Assembly (NCBI GenBank): GCA_964397255.1
Contig: CAYNHQ010000001.1
Span: forward strand, 1-64,000
Direction: 5' to 3'
DNA: 64,000 nucleotides
Source of the DNA: CAYNHQ01 sp964397255
GTDB lineage: Bacteria; Bdellovibrionota_G; JALEGL01; DATDPG01
The notes under the pieces were generated by a model that saw only the letters and a program-made list of their open reading frames with translations, was not told the DNA's origin and did not search any database. Shown in pieces: positions 19,282-26,852 of the stretch. Every line of letters begins with the position of its first letter. Position 1 is the first letter of the stretch. Made by a program: the position numbers and the translations under genes.

Positions 19282-21006
19282 ATGGACATTCGAACCAAAT
19301 GGATCCCCATGATTGTCGGGGCACTGCTCTTTTCGGGTTGTGGTGGCGGCTCAAAGCCTGCGGAAAAATCTTCAGAATCGAACGGACAGCCGAAGATTGC
19401 GACTAAACCATTTTCACTTGAAGTGCTCGCCTATTGCCAACAATTTGGAGCGCTCGTAACTGCATCATTAAAAGAGAGCCTCATTCATTCCGAAGAAGAT
19501 CGCACGACTCTCCTCAATCAAGCATACGCGAATCTGGTGAAAAACGCTGACAAGGATTACGGCCTTAAGACTCCTGCATTCGATAAAGTTTCACCCAAAT
19601 TCATCGATTTACCCACTACGTGCGCAACCATTGGTGAACTCGGAAAATTGTTGGAAACAACGGAAGACGCGAAAAAAGAAAATGCCAACGCGATCGATAT
19701 TTTTGGTTGGGCCACTCGATGGTTTCTTCGCTATTTTGTGAAGACTCTCGATCTGAATTCCAGTTATATCAGCCCCTCTTCCCTTGCCCTAAGCGACTGG
19801 GAACATGGGCATGGTGCAGGACTCATTTTAATGGAACGCACCGACTATTTTTTTGGGCGTGTTCCCAATTATCTGGTGGTGCGTGGATATTATCCCCTCT
19901 CGAAAAACAAAGGACTCTTGAAGTCTGGGACAAAGATTTTCAAGATCAATGGAAAATCCATCAAAGCGTTCAAAGAGTTTCAAGACGCGGACGAAGAACT
20001 GAACATCAAGCGTTCACTGAAACCAAACGAAATACTGCCGAAAAAGATTACGGTTACCATCGACGGGGTTGAGGGTAGCGACGTAGATTTGGAGTTAGGA
20101 GAGTTCGATCGCGTGGAAACCTATTCCTATACGCTCGACCCCGCAAAACAGTTCCTCTACATAAAACTGAAATGGTTTGAAAATTCCGCCCCCCTAGACA
20201 TTCTGGGTTCTTGGTTTGATGCGGTTCAAGAAAATATTGAGCAGGGAGGAAGGGGTCTTAAAGGCTTGGTCATTGATTTTCGAGGAAATGGAGGGGGTTA
20301 CTTAGAGCATGCGCGAGCCATTTTGACGAAACTCCTACCCAAGAGAGCAACGATTTGCTGGAAGGTCCCCAAAGGTGAGGCCCCCATTCCCATAGAGATT
20401 GATCCCCAGGGAAACGCAAGAGGAGTTCCAGCGCTGGTGATTCTAGTCGATCGACGATCCGCGAGTTCTACGGAGATCGTGACAGCGGCCGTCCGAGATT
20501 ATGGAAGAGGTCTTATCGTGGGCGAGCCCACATTTGGTAAGGGTGTTGGACAAAGAGTCCACCCGGTAAATGACCCCATTGGAGGAGAACTGGCAACCAC
20601 AAACTTCTACTTTTTTTCCCCTGCAGGAATATCGAATCAAGTCTCAAGCATTCAACCCGATATTGAAAGATCCGATCCCGTTCTTGATTGGTTAAAGAAT
20701 CAGCCCGATTCGAAACCCATGCGGATGTCGGATTATGCCTCCCTTCCGGAGTTCCATGATCGCGTGATTCCGCGTCCCGACGATTCCGTCAAAGTGAATC
20801 CTGATTTTGAGCGCGATCCGGAACTTGAATACGTCACTCCCGACGACTTGTCCGCGACGAAGGAAGCAGTAAAGAAGTACCCCGTTCCCACAACGTGCGA
20901 AAAGATGACCGATCCTTCCAAAATCGAAGAAGAAAAAGATTGCCTGATCGATACCGCCTACAACGTTGTTCGTGCCCTCGCCAACGTAAAGGGATCTAAG
21001 GACTAA
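19282..21006 (+). CDS. S41 family C-terminal processing protease (lipoprotein)
   Basis: Periplasmic tail-specific protease. A lipobox (FSGC, Cys20) anchors it to a membrane. A Tsp-like N-terminal helical region contains LDLNSSYISP, a PDZ domain spans about residues 210-280 (GTKIFKINGKSIKAF), and the S41 core carries GLVIDFRGNGGG, the nucleophile in RRSASSTEIV and the lysine in GEPTFGKGVGQ. I start at the ATG at 19282; the longer frame from 19237 lacks a signal sequence at its start. Substrates unknown. About 574 residues. Confidence 0.9.
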   Translation: MDIRTKWIPMIVGALLFSGCGGGSKPAEKSSESNGQPKIATKPFSLEVLAYCQQFGALVTASLKESLIHSEEDRTTLLNQAYANLVKNADKDYGLKTPAFDKVSPKFIDLPTTCATIGELGKLLETTEDAKKENANAIDIFGWATRWFLRYFVKTLDLNSSYISPSSLALSDWEHGHGAGLILMERTDYFFGRVPNYLVVRGYYPLSKNKGLLKSGTKIFKINGKSIKAFKEFQDADEELNIKRSLKPNEILPKKITVTIDGVEGSDVDLELGEFDRVETYSYTLDPAKQFLYIKLKWFENSAPLDILGSWFDAVQENIEQGGRGLKGLVIDFRGNGGGYLEHARAILTKLLPKRATICWKVPKGEAPIPIEIDPQGNARGVPALVILVDRRSASSTEIVTAAVRDYGRGLIVGEPTFGKGVGQRVHPVNDPIGGELATTNFYFFSPAGISNQVSSIQPDIERSDPVLDWLKNQPDSKPMRMSDYASLPEFHDRVIPRPDDSVKVNPDFERDPELEYVTPDDLSATKEAVKKYPVPTTCEKMTDPSKIEEEKDCLIDTAYNVVRALANVKGSKD

Positions 21007-21035
21007 CGTAACTACCGAAAAATAAATTGATCGCT

Positions 21036-22955
21036 ATGATGCCAGCGATGCGTAAGACGCTATTCGCCCTGCTTCTCCTTTTCTCTTTCCTACTCTTGGG
21101 TGGTTTCGTTCTCTACCGCCATTTTCCTGCGGGTTGGCTCGGAAACATCGTGGCTCGCCAGTTGAGTCAGAAAAGTGGCTGGAAATTCGATGTGGGAAGC
21201 ATCGCTCCCTTTCCGCTCGGTCATTTTTCAATGGGTCCGATTCGAATTTCTTCTCCCCAAGGAAGGGAGGCCTTCTCGCTCGATCAGGTCATGATCGACT
21301 ACGAAGTCGATCCTCTTTTTGAAAAAAAGGCCGTGGTTCGATCGCTTGTGATTGATTCTCCCCGTTTCATTCTTTGGAAAGAAAAAGCGAAATGGAATCT
21401 TCAGGTCCTCTCTGAGACTTTCGTTCCACCCACAACCTCTTCTTCCTCCGGCCCCTTCCCTTTTGTCCAAGTCGATCAGTTTGAGATCCGACGACTCAAC
21501 GCCACCATGGAACCGGGTGGAGGGTTTTCATTTTCCATTCCCCCCACCAATCTTTCCGCGCGATTTTCCACGGCGCCGGAAAAAGATTTTCGTGGAGAAC
21601 TTCGTGTCGCGGCGGACGACGAAAAAACGAAGGAACACATTAAGGGAGCGATCGCTTTTGATCTTTCGAAAGGAAATGTGCGTGTGGACGATTTGCTTTT
21701 AGATCTTCCTCCGAAAATCAATGCGAATCTTTCATTCTCCATGGAAGCGTTCAAACATCTCTTCATTCGTTCCATGGTGTTGAAGTCTTCCTTTTTCGGC
21801 CTCTCCTCGAGTTTTTCTGGCTCAATTGAATCGGCCAGGCCGTTCCTTTCTCTATACGAGGAGTGGAAAAAAAACCCTTCCAATGGCATCTCTCTCTTTC
21901 GAAAAAACGTGAATGCCAATCTTCTTGGATCTCTCTCGTTAACGCTCACGAAAGTAAAACAACTTCTTCCTCAGGCAACTTACAGTGGAAATTTTTTGGG
22001 ATCCCTCCATCTAGAAAAAGTGCGGGCAGATCAAATGGAAATCGCTCTATCGGCTGAAACAAAGAACTTTTCGGCAAAGATGGGGGAGAACGAAGTGGAA
22101 AATCTCACACTCCGAATTCCGATTACGAAACGAATTTATCTCGGTTCCGTTCCGCGAGAAGCTCGATACGTGCGTGGCAACTCTCCTTGGTCGAAGAGTC
22201 TTTTCACAAACCTCCGTCCTCTTTCATCGTTTAATCATACGATTCGAGCGAAACGGATTACATCTTCCAATTACACCCTTCGAGATGTCGATATGGACGC
22301 CGGTCTGGATGAAAGCAATCTCATTATCGATCGACTCTCCGCATCTTTTTTGGGAGGTTCGATTTGGGGCAGAATGACGCTTGTTCCCGAACCGGATGCC
22401 ATACGCCTCTCCCTTGCATTTGAAGGAAGTGATCTGGATATGGCCAAACTTTCGGGAGGGAAAAAAATAAAAAATGCGAAGATCTCCGCCGATTTTCAAG
22501 CCGATCTCCTGGCCAATATCGGAGAGAAACTGACCACCGATCGAATTCTCGATGAATTAGAGGCGCGCTTTCATCTCACGAAAGTGGGCGACGACACGCT
22601 GACGCAACTCATCGCTTTTTTAGATCCCAAAGGCGAAAACCCGTCGATGGTTCAGGCCAGGGGATTGATGGCCAACCCGACGATTGCGTCGGCGATTCGA
22701 AACCCTCGAGTAGAAGCTTCCATATCCCATGGCATTCTCGATGCCGATCTAAAGTTGCCCGGCGTGCAAATTGTCGATCTCGACATTCCCATTCGCGGGC
22801 TTTCAGTGAAAAAGCTTCTGACATTTGAGTCCCTTCGAAGTTCCGTAGAAGGTTTGATCCCACTTCTCAACCAAGCGCGCTATCTGGAAGTGATCGGAAT
22901 CGATGATCGTGGAAATCCGATCTTTCCGGAAGTGCAGGCGACCGAAAGAAATTAG
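21036..22955 (+). CDS. AsmA-like intermembrane protein
   Basis: About 639 residues with one N-terminal membrane anchor (roughly residues 6-25), then a long beta-rich periplasmic region. The opening (short anchor, HFPAGWLGNIVARQLSQ, VRSLVIDSPRF) is typical of AsmA/YhdP/TamB-like proteins, which form lipid-conducting grooves between inner and outer membranes. That function is by family analogy only. Several in-frame starts exist (TTG 21027, ATG 21036, 21039, 21048) without a clear ribosome site. Its stop directly abuts the ATG of the next gene. Confidence 0.75.
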   Translation: MMPAMRKTLFALLLLFSFLLLGGFVLYRHFPAGWLGNIVARQLSQKSGWKFDVGSIAPFPLGHFSMGPIRISSPQGREAFSLDQVMIDYEVDPLFEKKAVVRSLVIDSPRFILWKEKAKWNLQVLSETFVPPTTSSSSGPFPFVQVDQFEIRRLNATMEPGGGFSFSIPPTNLSARFSTAPEKDFRGELRVAADDEKTKEHIKGAIAFDLSKGNVRVDDLLLDLPPKINANLSFSMEAFKHLFIRSMVLKSSFFGLSSSFSGSIESARPFLSLYEEWKKNPSNGISLFRKNVNANLLGSLSLTLTKVKQLLPQATYSGNFLGSLHLEKVRADQMEIALSAETKNFSAKMGENEVENLTLRIPITKRIYLGSVPREARYVRGNSPWSKSLFTNLRPLSSFNHTIRAKRITSSNYTLRDVDMDAGLDESNLIIDRLSASFLGGSIWGRMTLVPEPDAIRLSLAFEGSDLDMAKLSGGKKIKNAKISADFQADLLANIGEKLTTDRILDELEARFHLTKVGDDTLTQLIAFLDPKGENPSMVQARGLMANPTIASAIRNPRVEASISHGILDADLKLPGVQIVDLDIPIRGLSVKKLLTFESLRSSVEGLIPLLNQARYLEVIGIDDRGNPIFPEVQATERN

Positions 22956-23504
22956 ATGGATGTTCTTTCTCATGCCGGCTGGGGATACGCGAGCCTCCGA
23001 TGGCGCGGGAAAAAACAGGCTTGGCTCGGGGCGTTTGCCGGCGCAGCCCCCGACTTATTAACGTTTACTCCTTCAACCATTTCCAGGTGGATCTATCAGG
23101 GACGCCCTTTTTCCTCCGCTCAACAAAGCCCAACATTCTGGAGAGAGCCGGGGCCATTGCCTCCCGAACTACAATCGATTTACGATCATTATTATGTTTT
23201 CACACATAGCCTCGTGATTTTACTCGGCGTTATCGGACTTTTTTGGCTATTTCGAAAACGTGATTGGATGTGGCTAGGTATTCCTTACGGCCTTCATATT
23301 ATACTGGATATTCCGACCCATGTTCGTTTTCAGACTCCCTTTCTCTATCCTATTTCCCGTTGGACTTTTCAAGGAGCGAGCTGGGGAGAGCCTTGGATCT
23401 TTTGGCCGAACTGGATTCTTCTGATTGTGACCCTATGTTGGCTTCGCCGGCGATATGGAAAGAGGGCGATTTATCCAACGATCTCGCAGGGTCGCGCCAC
23501 CTGA
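22956..23504 (+). CDS. membrane-bound metal-dependent hydrolase-like protein
   Basis: 182 residues with about four membrane segments. It opens MDVLSHAGWGYAS, has APDLLTF after the first segment, THS at about residue 87, and ends its core with GLHIILDIPTH. This scattered His/Asp pattern resembles the YdjM/DUF457 family of predicted metal-dependent membrane hydrolases. No substrate is known. It follows the AsmA-like gene with no gap and is probably cotranscribed. Confidence 0.7.
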   Translation: MDVLSHAGWGYASLRWRGKKQAWLGAFAGAAPDLLTFTPSTISRWIYQGRPFSSAQQSPTFWREPGPLPPELQSIYDHYYVFTHSLVILLGVIGLFWLFRKRDWMWLGIPYGLHIILDIPTHVRFQTPFLYPISRWTFQGASWGEPWIFWPNWILLIVTLCWLRRRYGKRAIYPTISQGRAT

Positions 23505-23581
23505 GGCCCCTTCGCCACAGGCTAAGCGCCTGGGCAAGTTATCTAGCAAGGTGGATTCTTCAGGACTCGATTGATAGCAAT

Positions 23582-23809
23582 TTGAAGACGAAAGTATCTC
23601 AGCAAGCGAAAGAAGAAATCCAAAAGACGCTTCGATTAGCGGGGCAATATGGTGCCATGCATGCCGTGATCGATAACGTTGCTTCAATCGTTCCGAACGG
23701 GCGTCTCGCACTTTCGATCATTCGAATTGCACCGAATGATGTCGAATTGCAAGCCATCCACGGACATTGGTACAGCCCCAAAGTCAGTGATAAGGAGAGG
23801 AAACGGTGA
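23582..23809 (+). CDS. short open frame of unknown function
   Basis: The frame reads a plausible alpha/beta peptide (LRLAGQYGAMHAVIDNVAS ... LQAIHGHWYSPK) ending KERKR at a TGA. The only start after the preceding gene is a TTG at 23582 with no ribosome site, giving 75 residues. It may be the tail of a once longer gene, because the frame is open well upstream but runs through the previous gene in another frame. I recognise no family. Confidence 0.3.
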   Translation: MKTKVSQQAKEEIQKTLRLAGQYGAMHAVIDNVASIVPNGRLALSIIRIAPNDVELQAIHGHWYSPKVSDKERKR

Positions 23810-24244
23810 TGGTCAAAGTCCAAAAAAGGGAATGAGGTTCCTGAAAAAGTCGCCCAAGAGCTTTTTGTCTTCGATATCGCCGGGGATGAGGTGGCGTCGG
23901 GTTATACGACCTACAAGGGGAAAACGATCGTGGATTTTGTGCAAAGCGAGGCCGAGAAAGAGGGGTTAAGCCTCTCCGCGTACCAAAAGAAACTCGTGTA
24001 CGAGGATCTGGAACGAAAGTATGGGATGAAGTTTTTGACCGAAATGCTTAATCAACAGTACGAGCACTGGGAAATGCACGACGAATTGCTGAAACGAATG
24101 CTCGAGACGAGACCGAGCGGGAATTCGAACAGCTCATCGCCGAAAAACCCGATCGGGGACCCATGGTTTCCGGAACGGGCGGCATCTGAAAGGGCGAAAG
24201 CGAGAATATTTCGCAGAGCGGAAGAAAGACGCTCCGAGATTTAG
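23809..24244 (+). CDS. hypothetical protein, probably frameshifted
   Basis: An ATG at 23809 overlaps the previous stop and sits about eight bases after GGAGAGG, but closes after eight codons. Removing one A from the A6 run at 23823-23828 joins it to a long frame (VPEKVAQELFVFDIAGDE, then KGKTIVDFVQSEAEKEG, then YEDLERKYGMKFLTEML). Without the correction the frame can start only at a GTG at 23891. From about 24100 another frame (RDETEREFEQLIAEKP) looks more protein-like, hinting at a second shift. This could be decay, a sequencing error in the homopolymer, or slippage. Family unrecognised. Confidence 0.35.
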
Positions 24245-24271
24245 CCAAAGAGCTTGCAGCGGAGGTGAGAG

Positions 24272-24637
24272 ATGCCACGAGGCGATTTGGAAATTGGACT
24301 CATTAAGAGCATGAAGGCGGCGATCGCCTTCACGAAAGGCAAACGAGCGGCCCGCACTCGAACCGTCGTGTTGGCGCCACCGGCGCCGAAATGGACGAAG
24401 CAGCAAATTGCGAGACTTCGCAAGGCCATGCAGGTCAGTCAGAATGTCTTTGCTTCGTATCTCAATGTATCGGACAAGACCATCAAAGCCTGGGAACAAG
24501 GGGTTCGAGAGCCGGAGGCTTCCGCCTGCCGCCTCCTTCAGCTTTTCAATCTGGCTCCACAACAGATGATAGGCGCGATCTTAGAGCAGAAACGAAGAAA
24601 GCTGACGCCCGGAAATCATGAGTCGAGAATTCGCTGA
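24272..24637 (+). CDS. XRE-family helix-turn-helix regulator
   Basis: 121 residues. The C-terminal half is a helix-turn-helix of the YiaG/NadS/HigA antitoxin type: IARLRKAMQVSQNVFASYL, NVSDKTIKAWEQGVREPE and ASACRLLQLF. The N-terminal half (IGLIKSMKAAIAFTKGK) resembles the short dimerisation stretch of such antitoxins. A HigB/RelE toxin would be expected next to it, but I cannot find an intact one; the frames upstream are broken. It lies 90 bases before the reverse transcriptase gene, so it could also regulate the retroelement. Confidence 0.8.
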   Translation: MPRGDLEIGLIKSMKAAIAFTKGKRAARTRTVVLAPPAPKWTKQQIARLRKAMQVSQNVFASYLNVSDKTIKAWEQGVREPEASACRLLQLFNLAPQQMIGAILEQKRRKLTPGNHESRIR

Positions 24638-24653
24638 ATATTATTTGCTCTCG

Positions 24654-24705
24654 CCGCCTTGAAGGCCGCGGGACGCTTGCGTCGTGTCGGCCCTGCCAAA
24701 GGCGG
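24654..24705 (+). ncRNA. nested stem-loop in the reverse transcriptase leader
   Basis: Three collinear helices: CCGCCTT/AAGGCGG outside, GGCCG/CGGCC in the middle and GACG/CGTC at the tip closing a CTTG tetraloop, separated by small internal loops. The structure ends 21 bases before the RT start codon at 24727. No T-run follows, so it is not a standard terminator. It could control RT translation or protect the transcript. Pairing is seen in the sequence; function is inference. Confidence 0.5.
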
Positions 24706-24726
24706 GCATTGGGAAGTCCATCGCAG

Positions 24727-25974
24727 ATGAAAGATTACGACAAACAAAAGGATTCCGTGTGGCCTACGTTTAAGGACCTTCTTGACGCTTATCGGGCCTG
24801 CCGGCTGGGAAAACAAGCGAGTGTTCATCAGGCGGCGTTTGAAAAGAAACTCGGATACAACCTTCTCAAGCTTTACGAAGAGATCCATTCCGGCTGTTAT
24901 TCGCCCAGTCCCGTGGTCTGTTTCATCGTCACCCGGCCCAAACCGCGCGAGATTTTCGCCGCCCACTTCCGGGATCGGATCGTTCACCATCTGGTCGTGA
25001 GTCAACTAACTCCAAACTGGGAGCGAAAGTTTATTCATTCCAGCTTCGCTTGCCGGAGGGGAAAAGGAACTCACGGAGCGATCCGGTATCTTCAGGCCAA
25101 GGTGAAATCGTTAAGCCGTGGGGGAAGGCTTCAAGTATGGGCTCTTCAGCTCGATATCGCCTCGTTTTTCGTCACGATTCACCGCCCCACCCTTCGGGAA
25201 CTTTTACGCAAAGATATCCGTCACTCCAAGTTGCTTGAACTCATCGACATCATCTATTCCCACGACAATCGAATCGGGGCCATCCGAAGAGGACCGAGTG
25301 CCCTCTTTGCTCTCATTCCACATGAAAAGACCTGGTTTGAGCGCCAACCCGACCAGGGAATTCCAATCGGAAATTTAACCAGTCAATTTGGAGCCAATGT
25401 CTACCTGACGCACCTCGATCATTGGATTTGCCGCACCCTCAAGCCAAGCGCCTATCTTCGATACATGGATGATCTCGTCCTTTTGGATCTCAATCCTGAG
25501 AAATTGCGTCGCATGATCGCACCGATTGACTCCTGGCTCCGCGAACATCGGTTTCAATCGCTCAATTCGTCAAAAACAAAGGTGACCGTGCTTACAGATG
25601 GGATCGAATACCTCGGATATCGCGCGCGACAGGGAAAAAATCCAGCGGAACCCCTTGAGCTTTTTCCATTGCCGAAAAAGAAATGGGAATGGATCTCAAA
25701 AGTACGCCAAAGCGAGAAGAATCTCTTCTCGGATCGGCTATATCCACACCCGCTCGCGTTTCCGCAAAGGCCGGAAATAACCAACCACCAATTGGCGAAA
25801 CTCAATTCTCGCCTCGGAAATCTGATTCATGCCCGAAGTTACCGGATACGAAAAGAATCTCTGGATCGCCTGGTGGACAAAACGACGGAATTCCGGGAAA
25901 TTCCCGAAGAATTCTGTAGTCATCGCAAGCGAATCAAAATTAAAGGGAGCTATCGATCCATTACGGACGGATAG
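24727..25974 (+). CDS. diversity-generating retroelement reverse transcriptase
   Basis: RNA-dependent DNA polymerase that copies the TR RNA into adenine-mutagenised cDNA. Fingers/palm motifs appear in order: LDIASFFVTI, GIPIGNLTSQFGANVYLTHLD (the DGR-type motif 4), catalytic YMDDLVLL, then the thumb with KTKVTVLTDGIEYLGY. There is no maturase or endonuclease domain, which argues against a group II intron. 415 residues from the ATG at 24727; an upstream TTG at 24709 is less likely. It lies on the strand opposite TR, avd and target, and ends 21 bases from the TR. Confidence 0.92.
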   Translation: MKDYDKQKDSVWPTFKDLLDAYRACRLGKQASVHQAAFEKKLGYNLLKLYEEIHSGCYSPSPVVCFIVTRPKPREIFAAHFRDRIVHHLVVSQLTPNWERKFIHSSFACRRGKGTHGAIRYLQAKVKSLSRGGRLQVWALQLDIASFFVTIHRPTLRELLRKDIRHSKLLELIDIIYSHDNRIGAIRRGPSALFALIPHEKTWFERQPDQGIPIGNLTSQFGANVYLTHLDHWICRTLKPSAYLRYMDDLVLLDLNPEKLRRMIAPIDSWLREHRFQSLNSSKTKVTVLTDGIEYLGYRARQGKNPAEPLELFPLPKKKWEWISKVRQSEKNLFSDRLYPHPLAFPQRPEITNHQLAKLNSRLGNLIHARSYRIRKESLDRLVDKTTEFREIPEEFCSHRKRIKIKGSYRSITDG

Positions 25975-25979
25975 CCCCC
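25945..25979. other. hairpin between RT stop and template repeat
   Basis: GGGAGCTATC pairs with GATAGCCCCC (one mismatch) around an inner TCC/GGA stem. It spans the RT stop codon and lies 17 bases from the TR. Read on the reverse strand it is followed by TTTAATTTT, so it may end the TR transcript or form part of the priming spacer of the DGR RNA. Confidence 0.45.
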
Positions 25980-25995
25980 TTTCAAGCTGACACTT

Positions 25996-26114
25996 CCACG
26001 CCTAGCGGCCCGCGCAACGTACGGAGTTGTCGTTGTTGCGGTTGTCGTTGTCGACATTGCCGTTGTTCCCGTTGAGTCCCCACGCATTGTTGTTACCGGC
26101 ACTCGACGAGGACC
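25996..26114 (-). repeat. DGR template repeat (TR)
   Basis: Donor of sequence variation. It aligns without gaps to 26734-26852 over 119 bp, with 98 identities. In the sense shown (reverse strand) it is packed with AAC/AAT codons: the translated equivalent has Asn at twelve positions where the target carries varied residues. Of the 21 differences, 19 fall on TR adenines (31 adenines in total). The other two (C to G and T to A) lie toward the 3' end. The repeat keeps the target's stop codon and six bases beyond. It is bracketed by avd and the RT gene. Confidence 0.95.
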
Positions 26115-26294
26115 CAAGGTGTCCTGTTCCACACCCTCCAAGAGGCCCAAACGGGGATCTCGGATTCGCAGCTTCTCGCCAAACCGCAATAAAACGACTT
26201 GGCCGGACTCCCGTGGGAAGTTGTACGCACGCTTTCAACGTCCGTGAACGTTAAAACTCCGGCAGTCAACTCGGAACGGAACGTACCGTTCCCG

Positions 26295-26696
26295 CTACAA
26301 GGATTCAACCGATTCTTTCTTTTTCTGTTTTCTCTCCCACGTGATCCATGCCTGGGTTTGGGATGCGATTTCCGTTAACCGAGCCGACAAAACTTTAAAT
26401 TCACCGGCGCTGATCCCGCGAAGTTCATACAAAAGGCGGGAATAGGCCCACAAACATTCGATTTCCAGCGCCAGTGAACGAAGCGTCGGCTCTTTTTTCG
26501 CTTCGCCGTTCGCGACAATCACGAAACGTAAACAGGAAAGAGCAGACTCAAACGCCATCCGTCCCAAATCGTGTTTGAGCAATTTTGGAAGTTTGAGGCG
26601 AAGGCGGTAGATCTCGCGCGTTAAACCAAAGCAGGACTGATAAAGCGGAAGATGTTGATAGCGTGCCACATGAAAAAAAGAACGTCGTCGGGCCAT
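26295..26696 (-). CDS. avd: DGR accessory variability determinant (Avd)
   Basis: Small basic helical protein that forms a pentameric barrel, binds the RT and TR RNA and is needed for mutagenic homing in characterised DGRs. The sequence fits the four-helix Avd/S23-like family: an opening HLPLYQSCFGLTREIYRL, then amphipathic helices (LGRMAFESALSCLRFVIVAN; ALEIECLWAYSRLLYEL), an ISAGEFKVLSARLTEIA segment and a final WITWERKQKK. The ATG at 26696 falls in the loop of the hairpin after the VR; TTG 26708 is an alternative. It lies between VR and TR on the same strand as both. Confidence 0.85.
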   Translation of the reverse strand: MARRRSFFHVARYQHLPLYQSCFGLTREIYRLRLKLPKLLKHDLGRMAFESALSCLRFVIVANGEAKKEPTLRSLALEIECLWAYSRLLYELRGISAGEFKVLSARLTEIASQTQAWITWERKQKKKESVESL

Positions 26697-26706
26697 TCGG
26701 CCCGAC
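26687..26706. promoter_or_regulatory. GC-rich hairpin/cruciform downstream of VR
   Basis: GTCGGGCC and GGCCCGAC form a perfect 8-bp stem around the 4-base loop ATTC, 28 bases beyond the VR 3' end. The geometry (8-bp stem, 4-nt loop) matches the hairpin that promotes target recognition in the Bordetella phage DGR. It also contains the avd start codon. Confidence 0.75.
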
Positions 26707-26733
26707 AATCATCCAATCTTCAAATCATGATAC

Positions 26734-26852
26734 CCACGCCTAGCGGCCCGCGCATCGTACGGACGCGCCGTAGTTGCGGAAGCCGAAGTCGACATAGCCG
26801 AAGCTCCCGACGAGTCCCCACGCAAAGTCGTCACCGGCACTCGACGAGGACC
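26734..26852 (-). repeat. DGR variable repeat (VR)
   Basis: Recipient of mutagenised cDNA, forming the 3' end of the target gene and six bases past its stop. Compared with the TR, the codons for Asn8-10, 15, 17, 18, 20, 23, 25, 28 and 30 and for Asp24 and 29 (counting from the shared start) have changed, giving Asp, Phe, Val, Ser, Tyr, Gly and Ala: thirteen altered residues. Flanking codons (SSSSAG at the start, SVRCAGR at the end) are conserved. The GC-rich 3' end is the presumed initiation-of-mutagenic-homing site. Confidence 0.95.

Noticed and set aside
23264..23809. 181-residue frame overlapping the membrane hydrolase
   Set aside because: Its first half is a shadow of the hydrolase gene in another frame; only the part after 23504 can be independent coding.
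24727..25974. RT as a retron or group II intron reverse transcriptase
   Set aside because: No maturase or endonuclease domain and no intron ends. The adjacent TR/VR pair with adenine-specific differences identifies a DGR, despite the structured leader that could suggest a retron RNA.
26002..26238. 79-residue frame containing the Asn-rich TR translation
   Set aside because: It is the template repeat read as protein; the Asn run is explained by the adenine-rich template codons, and no start or ribosome site is convincing.
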